Part shown: piece by piece, positions 50,389-59,148 of the stretch
How the letters are laid out: every line of letters begins with the position of its first letter
Numbering within the stretch: the stretch's first letter is position 1
Source: Streptomyces sp. BK340
GTDB lineage: Bacteria > Actinomycetota > Actinomycetes > Streptomycetales > Streptomycetaceae
Reading direction: 5' to 3'
DNA length: 64,000 bases
Assembly: GCF_007827595.1 (NCBI RefSeq)
Contig: NZ_VISR01000004.1
Coordinates: 248,001-312,000, forward strand
Made by a program: the position numbers and the translations under genes
The notes under the pieces: generated by a model
Told to the model about the DNA's origin: nothing
What the model saw: the letters and a program-made list of their open reading frames with translations, nothing else
Database searches by the model: none

Positions 50389-51411
50389 TTACCGGAGGCA
50401 GTGCGCGAGCGGCTCCCCGCGCACCCAGCGGCCCACCTCGGCGGCGGCGATCCGGGCCGCCTTCTCCGCGACCGCCCGGCTGGCCCCGCCCAGGTGCGGG
50501 GTGAGCACGACACGGTCGGCGAGAGCGGGCAGCCGGGAGTCCGGCGGGAGCGGTTCACGGGCGTAGGTGTCCAGGGCCGCCGCCGCGAGCCGCCCGCCCT
50601 CCAGCGCGTCGCACAGCGCGTCCTCGTCCAGCAGCGGTCCCCGGGCCGCGTTCACCACCACCGCCCCGGGCGGCAGCAGAGCCAGCTCGCGGGCGCCGAT
50701 CAGACCACGGGTCTCGGCGGTGAGCCGGGCGTGCAGGGTGATGACGGCGGAGCGGCGCAGCAGGTCGTCCAGCGAGGACACCCGCAGCCCGTGCACCTCC
50801 CCGCGCACATAGGGGTCGTACACCAGCACCCGCGCCCCGAAGGCGCACAGCACCCGCGCCACCCGGCTGCCCACCGCGCCGTAACCGACGAGTCCGACCG
50901 GCAGGTCCTCCAGCTCCAGGCCGCTGTGCTCATAGGTGTAGTACGCCGATCCGGCCCAACTCCGCTCGCGGGCGAGGAGTTCATGGGCCTGGGGGATGCG
51001 GCGCAGGGCCGCCAGGAGCAGGCCGACGGTGAACTCCGCGGTGGCGGCGGCGTTGCGCCCCGGCGCGAAGCACACCCGGACGTCGTGCCGCCCGGCCGCC
51101 TCCAGGTTGACGTTGACCGGCCCGCCCCGGCAGACCACGACCAGCCGCAGCTCCGGGCAGGCACCGAGAACGCGTTCGGTCACCGGGCCCATCTGCGTGA
51201 CCAGGACCTGCGCGCCGGCGAGGGCGCCGATCAGCTCGTCCTCGGCGTCGCTGGCCTCGCTCACCTCGGCGACGGGGCCGAAGGGCTGCAGCGGCCAGCC
51301 GAGGGTCAACTCCCGCACATCACAGGCCGCTTCCTTCCCGAGCGCGGCCGTGATGAGGGACGGCAGGACGAAGTGGTCGCCGGCGGCCACCACACGCACA
51401 CTGGAGGTCAT
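50389..51411 (-). CDS. D-isomer-specific 2-hydroxyacid dehydrogenase
   Basis: A 340-residue NAD-dependent enzyme: nucleotide-binding VGLVGYGAVGSRVARVLCAFGARVLVYDPY (about 165-195), catalytic Arg in AVVVNAARGPLLDEDAL, Glu in AALDTYAREPLPPDS and His in VVLTPHLGGASR. Its 5' end overlaps the ABC ATPase stop by 4 bases, so it belongs to the transport operon. It likely oxidises or reduces a sugar-acid or polyol-derived intermediate of the imported substrate. Confidence 0.9.
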   Translation of the reverse strand: MTSSVRVVAAGDHFVLPSLITAALGKEAACDVRELTLGWPLQPFGPVAEVSEASDAEDELIGALAGAQVLVTQMGPVTERVLGACPELRLVVVCRGGPVNVNLEAAGRHDVRVCFAPGRNAAATAEFTVGLLLAALRRIPQAHELLARERSWAGSAYYTYEHSGLELEDLPVGLVGYGAVGSRVARVLCAFGARVLVYDPYVRGEVHGLRVSSLDDLLRRSAVITLHARLTAETRGLIGARELALLPPGAVVVNAARGPLLDEDALCDALEGGRLAAAALDTYAREPLPPDSRLPALADRVVLTPHLGGASRAVAEKAARIAAAEVGRWVRGEPLAHCLR

Positions 51412-52484
51412 CGCAGGGTGTCTCCCGTCTCGGCGTCGAAGACATGGGTGAGTCCGGCCGCCACCCGGACCCGCTCGCCGTGCGCGAGGCGGACCTCGGG
51501 CCCGGTGAGCACCACCAGGTGCCGCTCCACCCCGTCGAGGGCGAGCGTGGCGATGCCCGACTCCAGCAGGGGTTCGTGGGCCACGACCCGGGCGGGGATG
51601 CCGTCGGCGCCGCCGGTGAGGCTCAGGTCCTCGGGGCGGACACCGACCACCACGGCCCGGCCCTCGGCCACCGGCACGGGCAGCGCGATCCGCACCCCGG
51701 CGGACAGACGGGCGTGGCCGTCGGCGGTGGCGGCGCCCGGCAGCAGGTTGATCGCCGGCTCGCCGACGAAGTCCGCCACGAAGGCGGAGGCGGGGCTGTC
51801 GTAGATCTCGTAGGGCGTGCCGAGCTGCTGGATCACACCGTCCCGCATGACGGCGATCCGGTCGGCGAGGGACAGGGCCTCCTCCTGGTCGTGCGTGACC
51901 AGGATCGTGGTGTGCCCCAGATCGCGCTGGATGCGCTTGAGCTCCCGGCGGGTGGTGTCGCGCTGGGCCGCGTCCAGATGGGACAGCGGCTCGTCCAGGA
52001 GCAGGACGTCCGGCTCCCTGATCAGCGCGCGGGCCAGGGAGACGCGCTGCTTCTGCCCGCTGGACAGACCGGCCGGGCGGGCGTCGAGGACGTCGGTGAG
52101 GCCGACCCGCTCGGCGATCTCGGCGACCTTGCGCCGCACGTCGCCCCGCAGGCGCCTCGGGCGGGCCCGCAGCCCGAAGGCCAGATTCTCCGCGACCGTC
52201 AGCGGCGGGTACAGCGCGTAGTTCTCGAAGGCGACCCCGATGTTCCGCGCCTGTGCCGGACGGCCGGCCACCGAGGCGCCCCCGACCAGGATGTCCCCGC
52301 CGGACACCGCCTCCAGACCCGCGATCATCCGCAGCGTGGTGGACTTGCCGCAGCCCGACGGCCCCAGCAGCCCGAGCAGTTCACCGGACTCCAGACTCAG
52401 GTCCAGGCCCCGGACCGCCTCCACCGCCGGGCGGCCCCGCGACCGGTAGGTCTTGCGCAGCTCACGTAACTCCAGCGCGGTCAT
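51408..52484 (-). CDS. ABC transporter ATPase, MalK/UgpC type (second ATPase of the operon)
   Basis: A 358-residue ATPase with Walker A GLLGPSGCGKSTTLRM, signature LSSGQKQRVSLARAL, Walker B VLLLDEPLSHLD and H-loop LVTHDQEEALSLAD, plus a C-terminal TOBE regulatory domain (VVVGVRPEDLSLTGG). The Q-loop reads GVAFENYALYP: the usual Gln is Glu. It starts 23 bases inside the end of the DeoR gene. Having two different ATPases resembles the GlpS/GlpT arrangement of glycerol ABC importers. Confidence 0.93.
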   Translation of the reverse strand: MTALELRELRKTYRSRGRPAVEAVRGLDLSLESGELLGLLGPSGCGKSTTLRMIAGLEAVSGGDILVGGASVAGRPAQARNIGVAFENYALYPPLTVAENLAFGLRARPRRLRGDVRRKVAEIAERVGLTDVLDARPAGLSSGQKQRVSLARALIREPDVLLLDEPLSHLDAAQRDTTRRELKRIQRDLGHTTILVTHDQEEALSLADRIAVMRDGVIQQLGTPYEIYDSPASAFVADFVGEPAINLLPGAATADGHARLSAGVRIALPVPVAEGRAVVVGVRPEDLSLTGGADGIPARVVAHEPLLESGIATLALDGVERHLVVLTGPEVRLAHGERVRVAAGLTHVFDAETGDTLR

Positions 52485-53286
52485 CGCCCTCCCTCGGATC
52501 CGTGGCGCACACCTCGTAGCGCACCTTGTGCTCGTCCAGATCGCGCAGCGCGTCCGGCGACGCCCCGTCGTCCACCAGCAGCAGGTCGAAGCGGGAGAGC
52601 GGGGCGACCCGGTGCAGGGCGACCCGGCCCAGCTTGGTGTGGTCGGCCAGCAGCACGTTGCGCGCGGCCGCGTCGAGCATCGCCCGCTTCACGGAGACGA
52701 TGTGCTGCTCCTGGTGGTAGGCGTAGCCGCCGTGCACGCCCGACGTCGACACGAAGCCCACGTCCACCCGCAGCTGCTCGACCGCCTCCACGCACGACAC
52801 CCCGAGGAACGACGAGTGCAGCTCGTCGTAGTCGCCGCCCAGCGCCATCAGATGGATGCCCCGCCGCCCGGCGAGCAGGTTGATCGCCTCCAGGAAGTTG
52901 GTGACGACCGTGAGCGGGGTGATCTCGCCCAGCCGCAGCCGGCGGGCCATCTCCAGGGTGGAGGTGGAGTCGTCGAGGAGGATCGCCATGCCGGGCTCTA
53001 TGGACTTCAGCGCCCGCTCGGCGAGCGCCGCCTTCTGCGGGCGCATGGTCTTCAGCCGGTACTGCACGTTCGACTCGAACACCCCGGACGGCTGCGCGGT
53101 CACCCCGCCCCGGAACTTCCTTACGATGCCCTGCCGTTCGAGTTCGTCCAGGTCCCGGTGGATGGTCATCAGGCTCACCCCGAACCGCTCGGCCAGCTCG
53201 GCCGCGGAGGCCGAGCCCTCGGCCAGCACCAGTTCGGCCATGGCGGCCTGCCGGGCCGCGGGTCCCTGCTGTGCACCTGTGCTCAT
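52462..53286 (-). CDS. DeoR-family transcriptional regulator
   Basis: A 274-residue protein with a DeoR winged helix AELVLAEGSASAAELAERFGVSLMTIHRDLDELERQGIVRKFRGGV at about 17-60 and a ribose-5-phosphate-isomerase-like effector domain (ILLDDSTSTLEMARRL, VVTNFLEAINLLAG, VSTSGVHGGYAYHQEQHIVSVKRAML). It is embedded between the two ATPase genes (TGATG coupling upstream), so it is made with the transporter and probably represses the operon until a phosphorylated intermediate binds, like GlpR. Confidence 0.93.
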   Translation of the reverse strand: MSTGAQQGPAARQAAMAELVLAEGSASAAELAERFGVSLMTIHRDLDELERQGIVRKFRGGVTAQPSGVFESNVQYRLKTMRPQKAALAERALKSIEPGMAILLDDSTSTLEMARRLRLGEITPLTVVTNFLEAINLLAGRRGIHLMALGGDYDELHSSFLGVSCVEAVEQLRVDVGFVSTSGVHGGYAYHQEQHIVSVKRAMLDAAARNVLLADHTKLGRVALHRVAPLSRFDLLLVDDGASPDALRDLDEHKVRYEVCATDPREGDDRAGVT

Positions 53287-54377
53287 CACGTGCTCTTCCC
53301 GATCCGTCGTCCCGGACGCCCTGGCCGGTCGGCCTCGAACACCAGCAGGTTCTCAGGCCGGACGGCCGGACGGACCGGTTCGTCGGGACGCAGGCCCGCC
53401 GCCTCGCTCCGGGGCGCGACGAGCGACAGGTGCTGCGCGCCGATCCGCACGGTGACCTCGACGGACCGGCCGAGCACCTCGGTGACGTAGACCGATCCGG
53501 AGAGCCGGTGGCCGTCCCCGGCCGGCCGGACGTCCCGGGGCCGTACCCCGACCAGCACCTCGCTGCCGGCGGGCGCCCGCACGGGCAGCGGCAGTTCGAC
53601 CGCGCCGTCCGCCGACCGGAAGGCCCCCGCCTCCGTCACCGTCCCCGGCAGCAGATTGATCCGGGGCCGCCCGAAGGCCCGGGCGACCTCGGTGTCGTGC
53701 GGCCGGTACCAGATGTCCTCCCGGGTGCCGGTCTGCACGATCCGTCCGTCCCGGATGACCCCGATCCGGTCCCCGAGCGCCAGCGCCTCGACGGAGTCGT
53801 GGGTGACGTACAGCGTGGTGGTGCGCCGGACGGACCCGATCGCCTTCAGCTCGGCCCGCATCTGCTGGCGCAGCTTGGCGTCCAGGTGGGAGAGGGGCTC
53901 GTCGAGGAGGAAGGCGCGGGCCGGGCGGACCAGCACCCGGCCGAGGGCGACCCGCTGCCGCTGCCCGTTGGACAACTGCCCGACGGACCGGTCCAGCAGG
54001 CCGCTGATGCCGAGCAGTTCGGCAGTCGCCCCGACCCGCTCCCGGGCCTCGGCGGCGGGCAGCCGGTGCCGTGGGGAGCGCAGCGGCGAGACGAGGTTGT
54101 CGTACACCGAGCGGTGCGGATAGAGGGCGTAGCTCTCGAAGCACATGGCCACACCCCGGTCGTACGGCTCCACGTCCCGCACGTCCCGCCCGTCGATCTC
54201 GACGGTTCCCGAGTCGGGCCGCTCCAGCCCGGCGACGGTCTTCAGCGTGGTGGTCTTGCCGGCTCCGGACGGTCCGAGCAGACAGAAGAACTCGCCCTCC
54301 TCCACCCGGAGTTCCAGCCCGTCGAGGGCGGTCGTCCGGCCGAAGGACTTGTGGACGTCCCGCAGCGCTACGCTCAC
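53286..54377 (-). CDS. ABC transporter ATPase, MalK/UgpC type (first ATPase of the operon)
   Basis: A 363-residue ATPase: Walker A CLLGPSGAGKTTTLKT, signature LSNGQRQRVALGRVL, Walker B AFLLDEPLSHLDA, H-loop YVTHDSVEALALG and TOBE domain. As in the other ATPase, the Q-loop has Glu in place of Gln (AMCFESYALYPHRSV). The start GTG 54377 overlaps the permease stop (GTGA), and the stop overlaps the DeoR start by one base (TGATG). The two ATPases probably form a heterodimer. Confidence 0.93.
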   Translation of the reverse strand: MSVALRDVHKSFGRTTALDGLELRVEEGEFFCLLGPSGAGKTTTLKTVAGLERPDSGTVEIDGRDVRDVEPYDRGVAMCFESYALYPHRSVYDNLVSPLRSPRHRLPAAEARERVGATAELLGISGLLDRSVGQLSNGQRQRVALGRVLVRPARAFLLDEPLSHLDAKLRQQMRAELKAIGSVRRTTTLYVTHDSVEALALGDRIGVIRDGRIVQTGTREDIWYRPHDTEVARAFGRPRINLLPGTVTEAGAFRSADGAVELPLPVRAPAGSEVLVGVRPRDVRPAGDGHRLSGSVYVTEVLGRSVEVTVRIGAQHLSLVAPRSEAAGLRPDEPVRPAVRPENLLVFEADRPGRPGRRIGKST

Positions 54378-55204
54378 GACTTCACCGCCCCGAACGACAG
54401 CCCGCGCACCAGATACCGCTGGATGGCCAGCGCCAGCAGCAGCGGCGGTACGACGGAGACCAGCGCGGCCGCGGCCGTGAGGTTGTACTTGGGCCGGTCG
54501 CCGCCCAGGAAGGACAGCGCGCCCACGGTCACGGTCTGCGCCGAGCTGGAGGTGAGGATCAGCGGGAAGACGAAGTTGTTCCAGGCGAAGATGAACGCCA
54601 GCAGCGACACGGCCGCGACACCCGGCTTCACCAGGGGCAGGGCGACCTTGAAGAAGGCCTGCTTGCGGGAGTAGCCGTCGAGCAGCGCCGCCTGCTCCAG
54701 CTCCGGGGTGAGATCGGCGAAGTACGACCGCATGATCCACACCACCAGCGGCAGCGTGACCAGCTGCAGCACCCACACCATGCCGACGTACGTGTCGAAC
54801 AGCCCCAGCTTCTGGTAGAGCACGAACAGCGGGATGATCACGGTGAGTTCGGGCGCGAACCGGAACGACAGCAGCGTGAACATCAGGTTCTCCGAGCCCC
54901 GGAACCTCCAGCGCGCCGAGGCGTAGGCCGCCGGCAGTCCGACCACCAGCGAGAGCGCGACCGCGCCCACCGACACCACCAGGCTGTTGACGAAGAACCG
55001 CACGAAGGGGATGCCCTCGCTGCCGCCCAGCACGGTCCGGTACGAGTCGAGCGTCGGGGTGAACGAGAAGTAGGTGCTGAAGAGCTGGTCGGCGGGCTTG
55101 AGGGACAGGATCACCATCCAGGCGACCGGGAAGAGCGCGAAGAGGAAGTAGAGGACCAGGGCGGCATCGGCCAGCCAGCCCAGCAGGCGTTTCTTGTACG
55201 TCAC
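54374..55204 (-). CDS. ABC sugar/polyol permease, MalG type
   Basis: A 276-residue permease with six predicted helices and the EAA loop EQAALLDGYSRKQAFFKVALPLVKPG at about 190-215. The N-terminus YKKRLLGWLADAALVLYFLFALFPVAWMVILSLKP is that of MalG/UgpE. GTGA overlaps link it to both neighbours. It pairs with the MalF-type permease next to it to form the import channel. Confidence 0.93.
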   Translation of the reverse strand: MTYKKRLLGWLADAALVLYFLFALFPVAWMVILSLKPADQLFSTYFSFTPTLDSYRTVLGGSEGIPFVRFFVNSLVVSVGAVALSLVVGLPAAYASARWRFRGSENLMFTLLSFRFAPELTVIIPLFVLYQKLGLFDTYVGMVWVLQLVTLPLVVWIMRSYFADLTPELEQAALLDGYSRKQAFFKVALPLVKPGVAAVSLLAFIFAWNNFVFPLILTSSSAQTVTVGALSFLGGDRPKYNLTAAAALVSVVPPLLLALAIQRYLVRGLSFGAVKS

Positions 55205-56082
55205 TCGACCTCGGCCGCCTTCCGCTGGATGCGCCCCAGATGCCGGACGAGGACCATCGCGGCCAGGTACACCACGGCCCACAGCACGATCGTGTAGCTG
55301 ATCCCGAAGGAGTACCGCTGGAAACGGATCGCCTCCAGATACGCCCGGATCTGCAGGACGAGCGTGGAGTCGCCCGGACCGCCCTCCGTCAGGGCGTAGA
55401 TGATGTCGAAGACCTTCAGCGAGTCCATGAACCGGAAGATCACCGCGACCAGCACGTACGGCCACAGCATCGGCAGGGTCAGCCGCCGGAAGGTGTACCA
55501 CCGGCCGGCGCCGTCCACGGCCGCCGCCTCGAACGGGGAGGCGGGCAGCGACCGCAGACCGGCCAGCGCCAGAATCGCCACGAACGGGGTGTAGACCCAG
55601 ACGTCCACGGCGATCGACGACAACAGGGCGCCGGCGGGCGTGTCCGTCCACTGCACTCCGCCGAGCCCGAAGGGCCTCAACAGGTGGTTGACCACGCCGA
55701 CCGACGGCTGGAGCATCAGTTTCCAGATGATCGCCGCGATCACCGGGGCGATCATCAGGGGCAGGATCAGGATCTTCTCCAGCACCCGGCCGACCAGGGA
55801 CGAGCGGTGCAGCAGCAGGGCGACGGCGACCCCGAGCACGGTCTCCGCGGCGGCCGCGCCGACCGCGTACAGCACGGTCACCCAGGCCGAGTTCCAGAAG
55901 GCTTCCTGCGTGAACACCGTCTCGTAGTTGTGCAGCCCGACCAGGTCGGGCTGCGGCTTGCTCGCCGAGAAGTCGAACAGCGTGTAGTACAGGCCGAGCC
56001 CGAACGGATACAGAATCCCGCAGGTCAGCAGCAGTGCGGGGACGATCAGCAGGTACGGCCGCAGGGCGGCCCGCCGGCCCAT
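55201..56082 (-). CDS. ABC sugar/polyol permease, MalF type
   Basis: A 293-residue permease. It starts MGRRAALRPYLLIVPALLLTCGILYPFGLGLYYTLFDFSASKPQ and has EAA loop FEAAAVDGAGRWYTFRRLTLPMLWPYV and six helices. ATG 56082 stands 5 bases after the binding-protein stop codon. Co-transcribed with both neighbours. Confidence 0.93.
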   Translation of the reverse strand: MGRRAALRPYLLIVPALLLTCGILYPFGLGLYYTLFDFSASKPQPDLVGLHNYETVFTQEAFWNSAWVTVLYAVGAAAAETVLGVAVALLLHRSSLVGRVLEKILILPLMIAPVIAAIIWKLMLQPSVGVVNHLLRPFGLGGVQWTDTPAGALLSSIAVDVWVYTPFVAILALAGLRSLPASPFEAAAVDGAGRWYTFRRLTLPMLWPYVLVAVIFRFMDSLKVFDIIYALTEGGPGDSTLVLQIRAYLEAIRFQRYSFGISYTIVLWAVVYLAAMVLVRHLGRIQRKAAEVE

Positions 56083-56087
56083 CGCCC

Positions 56088-57524
56088 TCAGCCCACCTTG
56101 GACTTGAGGTCGCTCGCCAGCCCGTTCAGCACGGACCCGGCGTCCTTCCCGCCGTAGATCTCCTGGAGGGCGGCGGCCCAGCTGGTGGTGGCGTCGAAGA
56201 ACTGGGCCTGCGGGGTGAACTGGATCTTCGTCTGGTCGACGACCGTCTCGAAGGTCTCGATGAAGCCGGGCAGGTGCCGCATCTTGTCCTTGTAGGCGCC
56301 GTCCTGGCTGACCGACTTCCGCACGGGGTCGATGTGGTTGTTCGTGAGGGCGGCCCGGCGCAGGTGCTCCTTCCCGGTCGCCCACTGCAGAAAGAGCCAG
56401 CCGGCGCTCTTCCGCCTGCTCCTGGCGTTCATGCCGAGCGACCAGATCCACATGTTGGTGGCGAGCGACCCGTCCGGTCCCTTCGGCCCGGGGTGGAAGG
56501 CGATCTTCCCGGAGGCGGGCGAGGCCCCCTGCACGGCCTGGAAGTAGGCGGCCGTGTCCGCGTCGAACAGCATCCCGGCCTTCTTCGCGCCGAGGTCGCT
56601 GGAACACTGGTACCAGGTGTACGACGTCCAGGACGGCGGCCCGCCCTGCTTCACCATGCCGGCCCAGTCCTCGGTGAAGGCGACGGCCTTCGGGGTGTTC
56701 ATGGCGGGGGTGAGCTTCCCGCCCCCGACGGTGAAGTCGTGCAGCCCGTTGCGGGCGTACATGGTCATGAACCCGGGGTGGATGGTGGCCCAGCTGCGGG
56801 ACCCCCGTACGGCGATCCCGTACATGCCGTCGAACCCGGCACCGGGAGCCTTCTTCTTGATCACCCCGGCCAGCTCGCGCAGCTCGTCGAAGCTCTCGGC
56901 CGGCTTCAGCCCCAGCCTGCCGAACACCTCGGTGTTGTAGGCGACCACGTTGGTCTCCCAGCCCCACGGCAGCGCGTACTGTCCGCCCCGGCCGAGCGGG
57001 GCGCCCGCCTTCAGGGACCACTGGTCGGCCTGGAGAAGGTTCGGGAAGAAGTCGGCCCGGTCCCATTCGGCGCCGGTCGCCGAGGAGTTGCGCATCCACG
57101 GCCCGAGGTCCTCCAGCCACCCCGGTGGCCCGTACTGCCACACCATGTACGCGCCGAGCATGAAGACGTCGTAGGAGGCGCGCCCGCTGGACAGGTCGAC
57201 GGTGAGCTTGTCGAAGTAGTTGTCCTCGGGGAAGACGTCGTACTTCACCTCGATGCCGGTCTTCTCGGTGAAGGCCTTCAGGTCGGCGATCAGGGCGTCG
57301 GTGTACGGGTGCTTGTTGAGCAGCGCCTTGACGATCGTGCCCTTCTCCCGCTTCCAGTCGAAGGAGCCGGTGACGTCGTCCGCGGCCGAGCCGCCGCCGT
57401 TGTGACTGTCGTCGCCGCCGAAGCCGGTACCGCAGGCGGACAGCAGCGGGGCCGCGGCGGTGGCGGCGGTGAGGGCTCCGGTGAGCGCGAGGAAGCGCCG
57501 GCGGTCGTGCACGTGCCTGTCCAT
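56088..57524 (-). CDS. ABC solute-binding lipoprotein (Tat-type), sugar or polyol
   Basis: A 478-residue protein. Signal with twin arginines HDRRRFLALTGALTAATAAAPLLSACGTG: lipobox LLSAC at about residue 31, so a Tat-exported lipoprotein. The mature part is a SBP_bac_1 fold: KGTIVKALLNKHPYTDALIADLKAFTEKTGIEVKYDVFPEDNYFDKLTVDLSSGRASYDVFMLGAYMVWQY, with aromatic residues PPSWTSYTWYQC in the binding cleft. Such sequences are closest in my memory to polyol-binding (sorbitol/mannitol) proteins. GGAGGT is placed well before the ATG. First gene of the operon. Confidence 0.92.
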   Translation of the reverse strand: MDRHVHDRRRFLALTGALTAATAAAPLLSACGTGFGGDDSHNGGGSAADDVTGSFDWKREKGTIVKALLNKHPYTDALIADLKAFTEKTGIEVKYDVFPEDNYFDKLTVDLSSGRASYDVFMLGAYMVWQYGPPGWLEDLGPWMRNSSATGAEWDRADFFPNLLQADQWSLKAGAPLGRGGQYALPWGWETNVVAYNTEVFGRLGLKPAESFDELRELAGVIKKKAPGAGFDGMYGIAVRGSRSWATIHPGFMTMYARNGLHDFTVGGGKLTPAMNTPKAVAFTEDWAGMVKQGGPPSWTSYTWYQCSSDLGAKKAGMLFDADTAAYFQAVQGASPASGKIAFHPGPKGPDGSLATNMWIWSLGMNARSRRKSAGWLFLQWATGKEHLRRAALTNNHIDPVRKSVSQDGAYKDKMRHLPGFIETFETVVDQTKIQFTPQAQFFDATTSWAAALQEIYGGKDAGSVLNGLASDLKSKVG

Positions 57525-57564
57525 CCGTGACCTCCGTCGGTGGGGCGGTGGGGTCGGGCGGGGT

Positions 57565-57591
57565 TAACAGCGCGAATCGACTCGATAACAG
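57565..57591. promoter_or_regulatory. Candidate DeoR operator: TAACAG direct repeat
   Basis: TAACAG at 57565-57570 and again at 57586-57591, 21 bases apart (two helical turns), in the divergent region between the solute-binding gene and the second FGGY kinase. DeoR proteins often bind direct repeats. Suggestive only. Confidence 0.35.
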
Positions 57592-57705
57592 AGGGTGTAA
57601 CGGCGAGAGAAGGCCGTCAATCCCTTGTGCACGGGGAAATCAGGGGGAAATCTCGGAGGAGCATGGGAAGTTCACAGACCGGTTCGCTATCTGCGGGAGG
57701 TCCGG

Positions 57706-59148
57706 ATGGGGTTGGCGTGGCTCGGGATCGACCTCGGGACGCAAGGGGTGCGCGCCCTGCTCGTGACGGCCGACGGCGGCGTCCTCGGCAGCGGAGCGGC
57801 GCCCCTGCGGCGCGGGCGGCGGGACGGGGTGCGGCACGAGCAGGACCCGGGGGAGTGGTGGGAGGCGGTGTGCGCGGCCTGCGGGTCTGCGCTCGACGGG
57901 GCGCGGGTGCCCCTGGGCGGGGTCGCGGTGTGCGGGACCTCCGGGACCGTACTGCTCACGGACGACGCCGGCCGCCCGGCGAGCCCGGCGCTGATGTACG
58001 ACGACGGGCGGGCGGCCGCCGAGGCCGGCCGGCTGCGGTCGGCGGGGCTCACCGTGCAGGACACCTGGGCGCTGCCGAAGGTGCGCTGGCTGGTCGGCCG
58101 GTACGGCCCCGGCCGGGTGGCCCACCAGCCCGACCTGGTCAACGCGCGGCTCGTCGGCCGGCCCGTCCCCGCCGACTCCAGCCACGCCCTGAAGACGGCG
58201 TACGACGCGGTGCGCGACCGCTGGCCGGACCTCACCGGCCTGCCCGCGGGGACCCTCCCGGACGTCGTACGCCCCGGCACCCGGCTCGGCGAGGTCTGCC
58301 CGGCCGCCGCGGCGGCCACCGGCATCCCGGCCGGCACCCCGGTCGTCGCGGGCATGACGGACGGCTGCGCGGCACAGATCGCCTCGGGTGCGCTGCGGGA
58401 GGGCGCGTGGAACTCGGTGCTGGGGACGACCCTGGTCCTGAAGGGAGCCGCCGCGGACCCGGTCCACGACCCGGCCGGCGTCGTCTACAACCACCGTGCG
58501 CCCGACGGCACCTGGCTGCCCGGCGGCGCCTCGAGTGTCGGCGCCGGTGTCCTCACGGCCCGCTTCCCGGGTGCCGACCCGGCCGCGCTGGACGCCGCGG
58601 CCGCCGCCTTCGAGCCCTCGAACGCGGTCGCCTACCCGCTCGTCTCCCCGGGCGAGCGCTTCCCCTTCCGCGCCCCGCGCGCCACTGCCCTCCTCCTCGG
58701 CGTCCCCGAGTCGGACGCCGACCTGTGGGCGGCCCTCCTCCAGGGCGTCGCCTTCACCGAACGCCTCTGCCTGGACTACCTCCACCACCTCGGCGCCCCC
58801 CTGCACGGCCCCCTCACCTTCACCGGCGGCGCGGCCCGCAGCCCCTACTGGACCCAGCTCCGCGCCGACGTCCTGGGCCGCCCGGCCAGGGTCCCGGAAC
58901 AGCCGGAACCGGCCCTGGGCATGGCCGCACTGGCCGCCTACGGCACCGGTGCCGCACCCACGCTGGCGGAGGCGGCCGAGCGCATGGCCCGCCCCGGCAC
59001 GACCGTCGACCCGCGCCCGGACCGCTCGGCCCGCTTCACCGAGCCGTACGGCCGGCTGGTGGGCGAGCTGGAGTGCAGGGGGTGGCTGCCGAAGGAGGTC
59101 GCCGCACATGCGCGGGCGCGGCTGGCCCGGGATACTCCGGGCTCATGA
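57706..59148 (+). CDS. FGGY-family carbohydrate kinase (second copy, XylB-like)
   Basis: A 480-residue kinase divergent from the ABC operon. Phosphate-1 WLGIDLGTQGVRALLVTADG; the ATP/FGGY region GPLTFTGGAARSPYWTQLRADVLGRPARVPEQPEPALGMAALAAYGTG is at about 390-440. ATG 57706 with GGGAGG upstream. The protein is related to but only distantly similar to the first FGGY kinase of the cluster, so the two probably act on different sugars. The stop overlaps the phosphatase start by 4 bases (ATGA). Confidence 0.92.
   Translation: MGLAWLGIDLGTQGVRALLVTADGGVLGSGAAPLRRGRRDGVRHEQDPGEWWEAVCAACGSALDGARVPLGGVAVCGTSGTVLLTDDAGRPASPALMYDDGRAAAEAGRLRSAGLTVQDTWALPKVRWLVGRYGPGRVAHQPDLVNARLVGRPVPADSSHALKTAYDAVRDRWPDLTGLPAGTLPDVVRPGTRLGEVCPAAAAATGIPAGTPVVAGMTDGCAAQIASGALREGAWNSVLGTTLVLKGAAADPVHDPAGVVYNHRAPDGTWLPGGASSVGAGVLTARFPGADPAALDAAAAAFEPSNAVAYPLVSPGERFPFRAPRATALLLGVPESDADLWAALLQGVAFTERLCLDYLHHLGAPLHGPLTFTGGAARSPYWTQLRADVLGRPARVPEQPEPALGMAALAAYGTGAAPTLAEAAERMARPGTTVDPRPDRSARFTEPYGRLVGELECRGWLPKEVAAHARARLARDTPGS

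Noticed and set aside
55205..57141. A 646-codon frame extending the MalF permease upstream through the binding protein
   Set aside because: The upstream part is antisense-like noise overlapping the solute-binding protein; ATG 56082 gives a permease of typical length.
48750..59148. Glycerol as the definite substrate of the two-ATPase operon
   Set aside because: The double-ATPase layout recalls GlpST, but there is no glpD or glpF beside it and a 2-hydroxyacid dehydrogenase is present, so only 'sugar or polyol' is stated.
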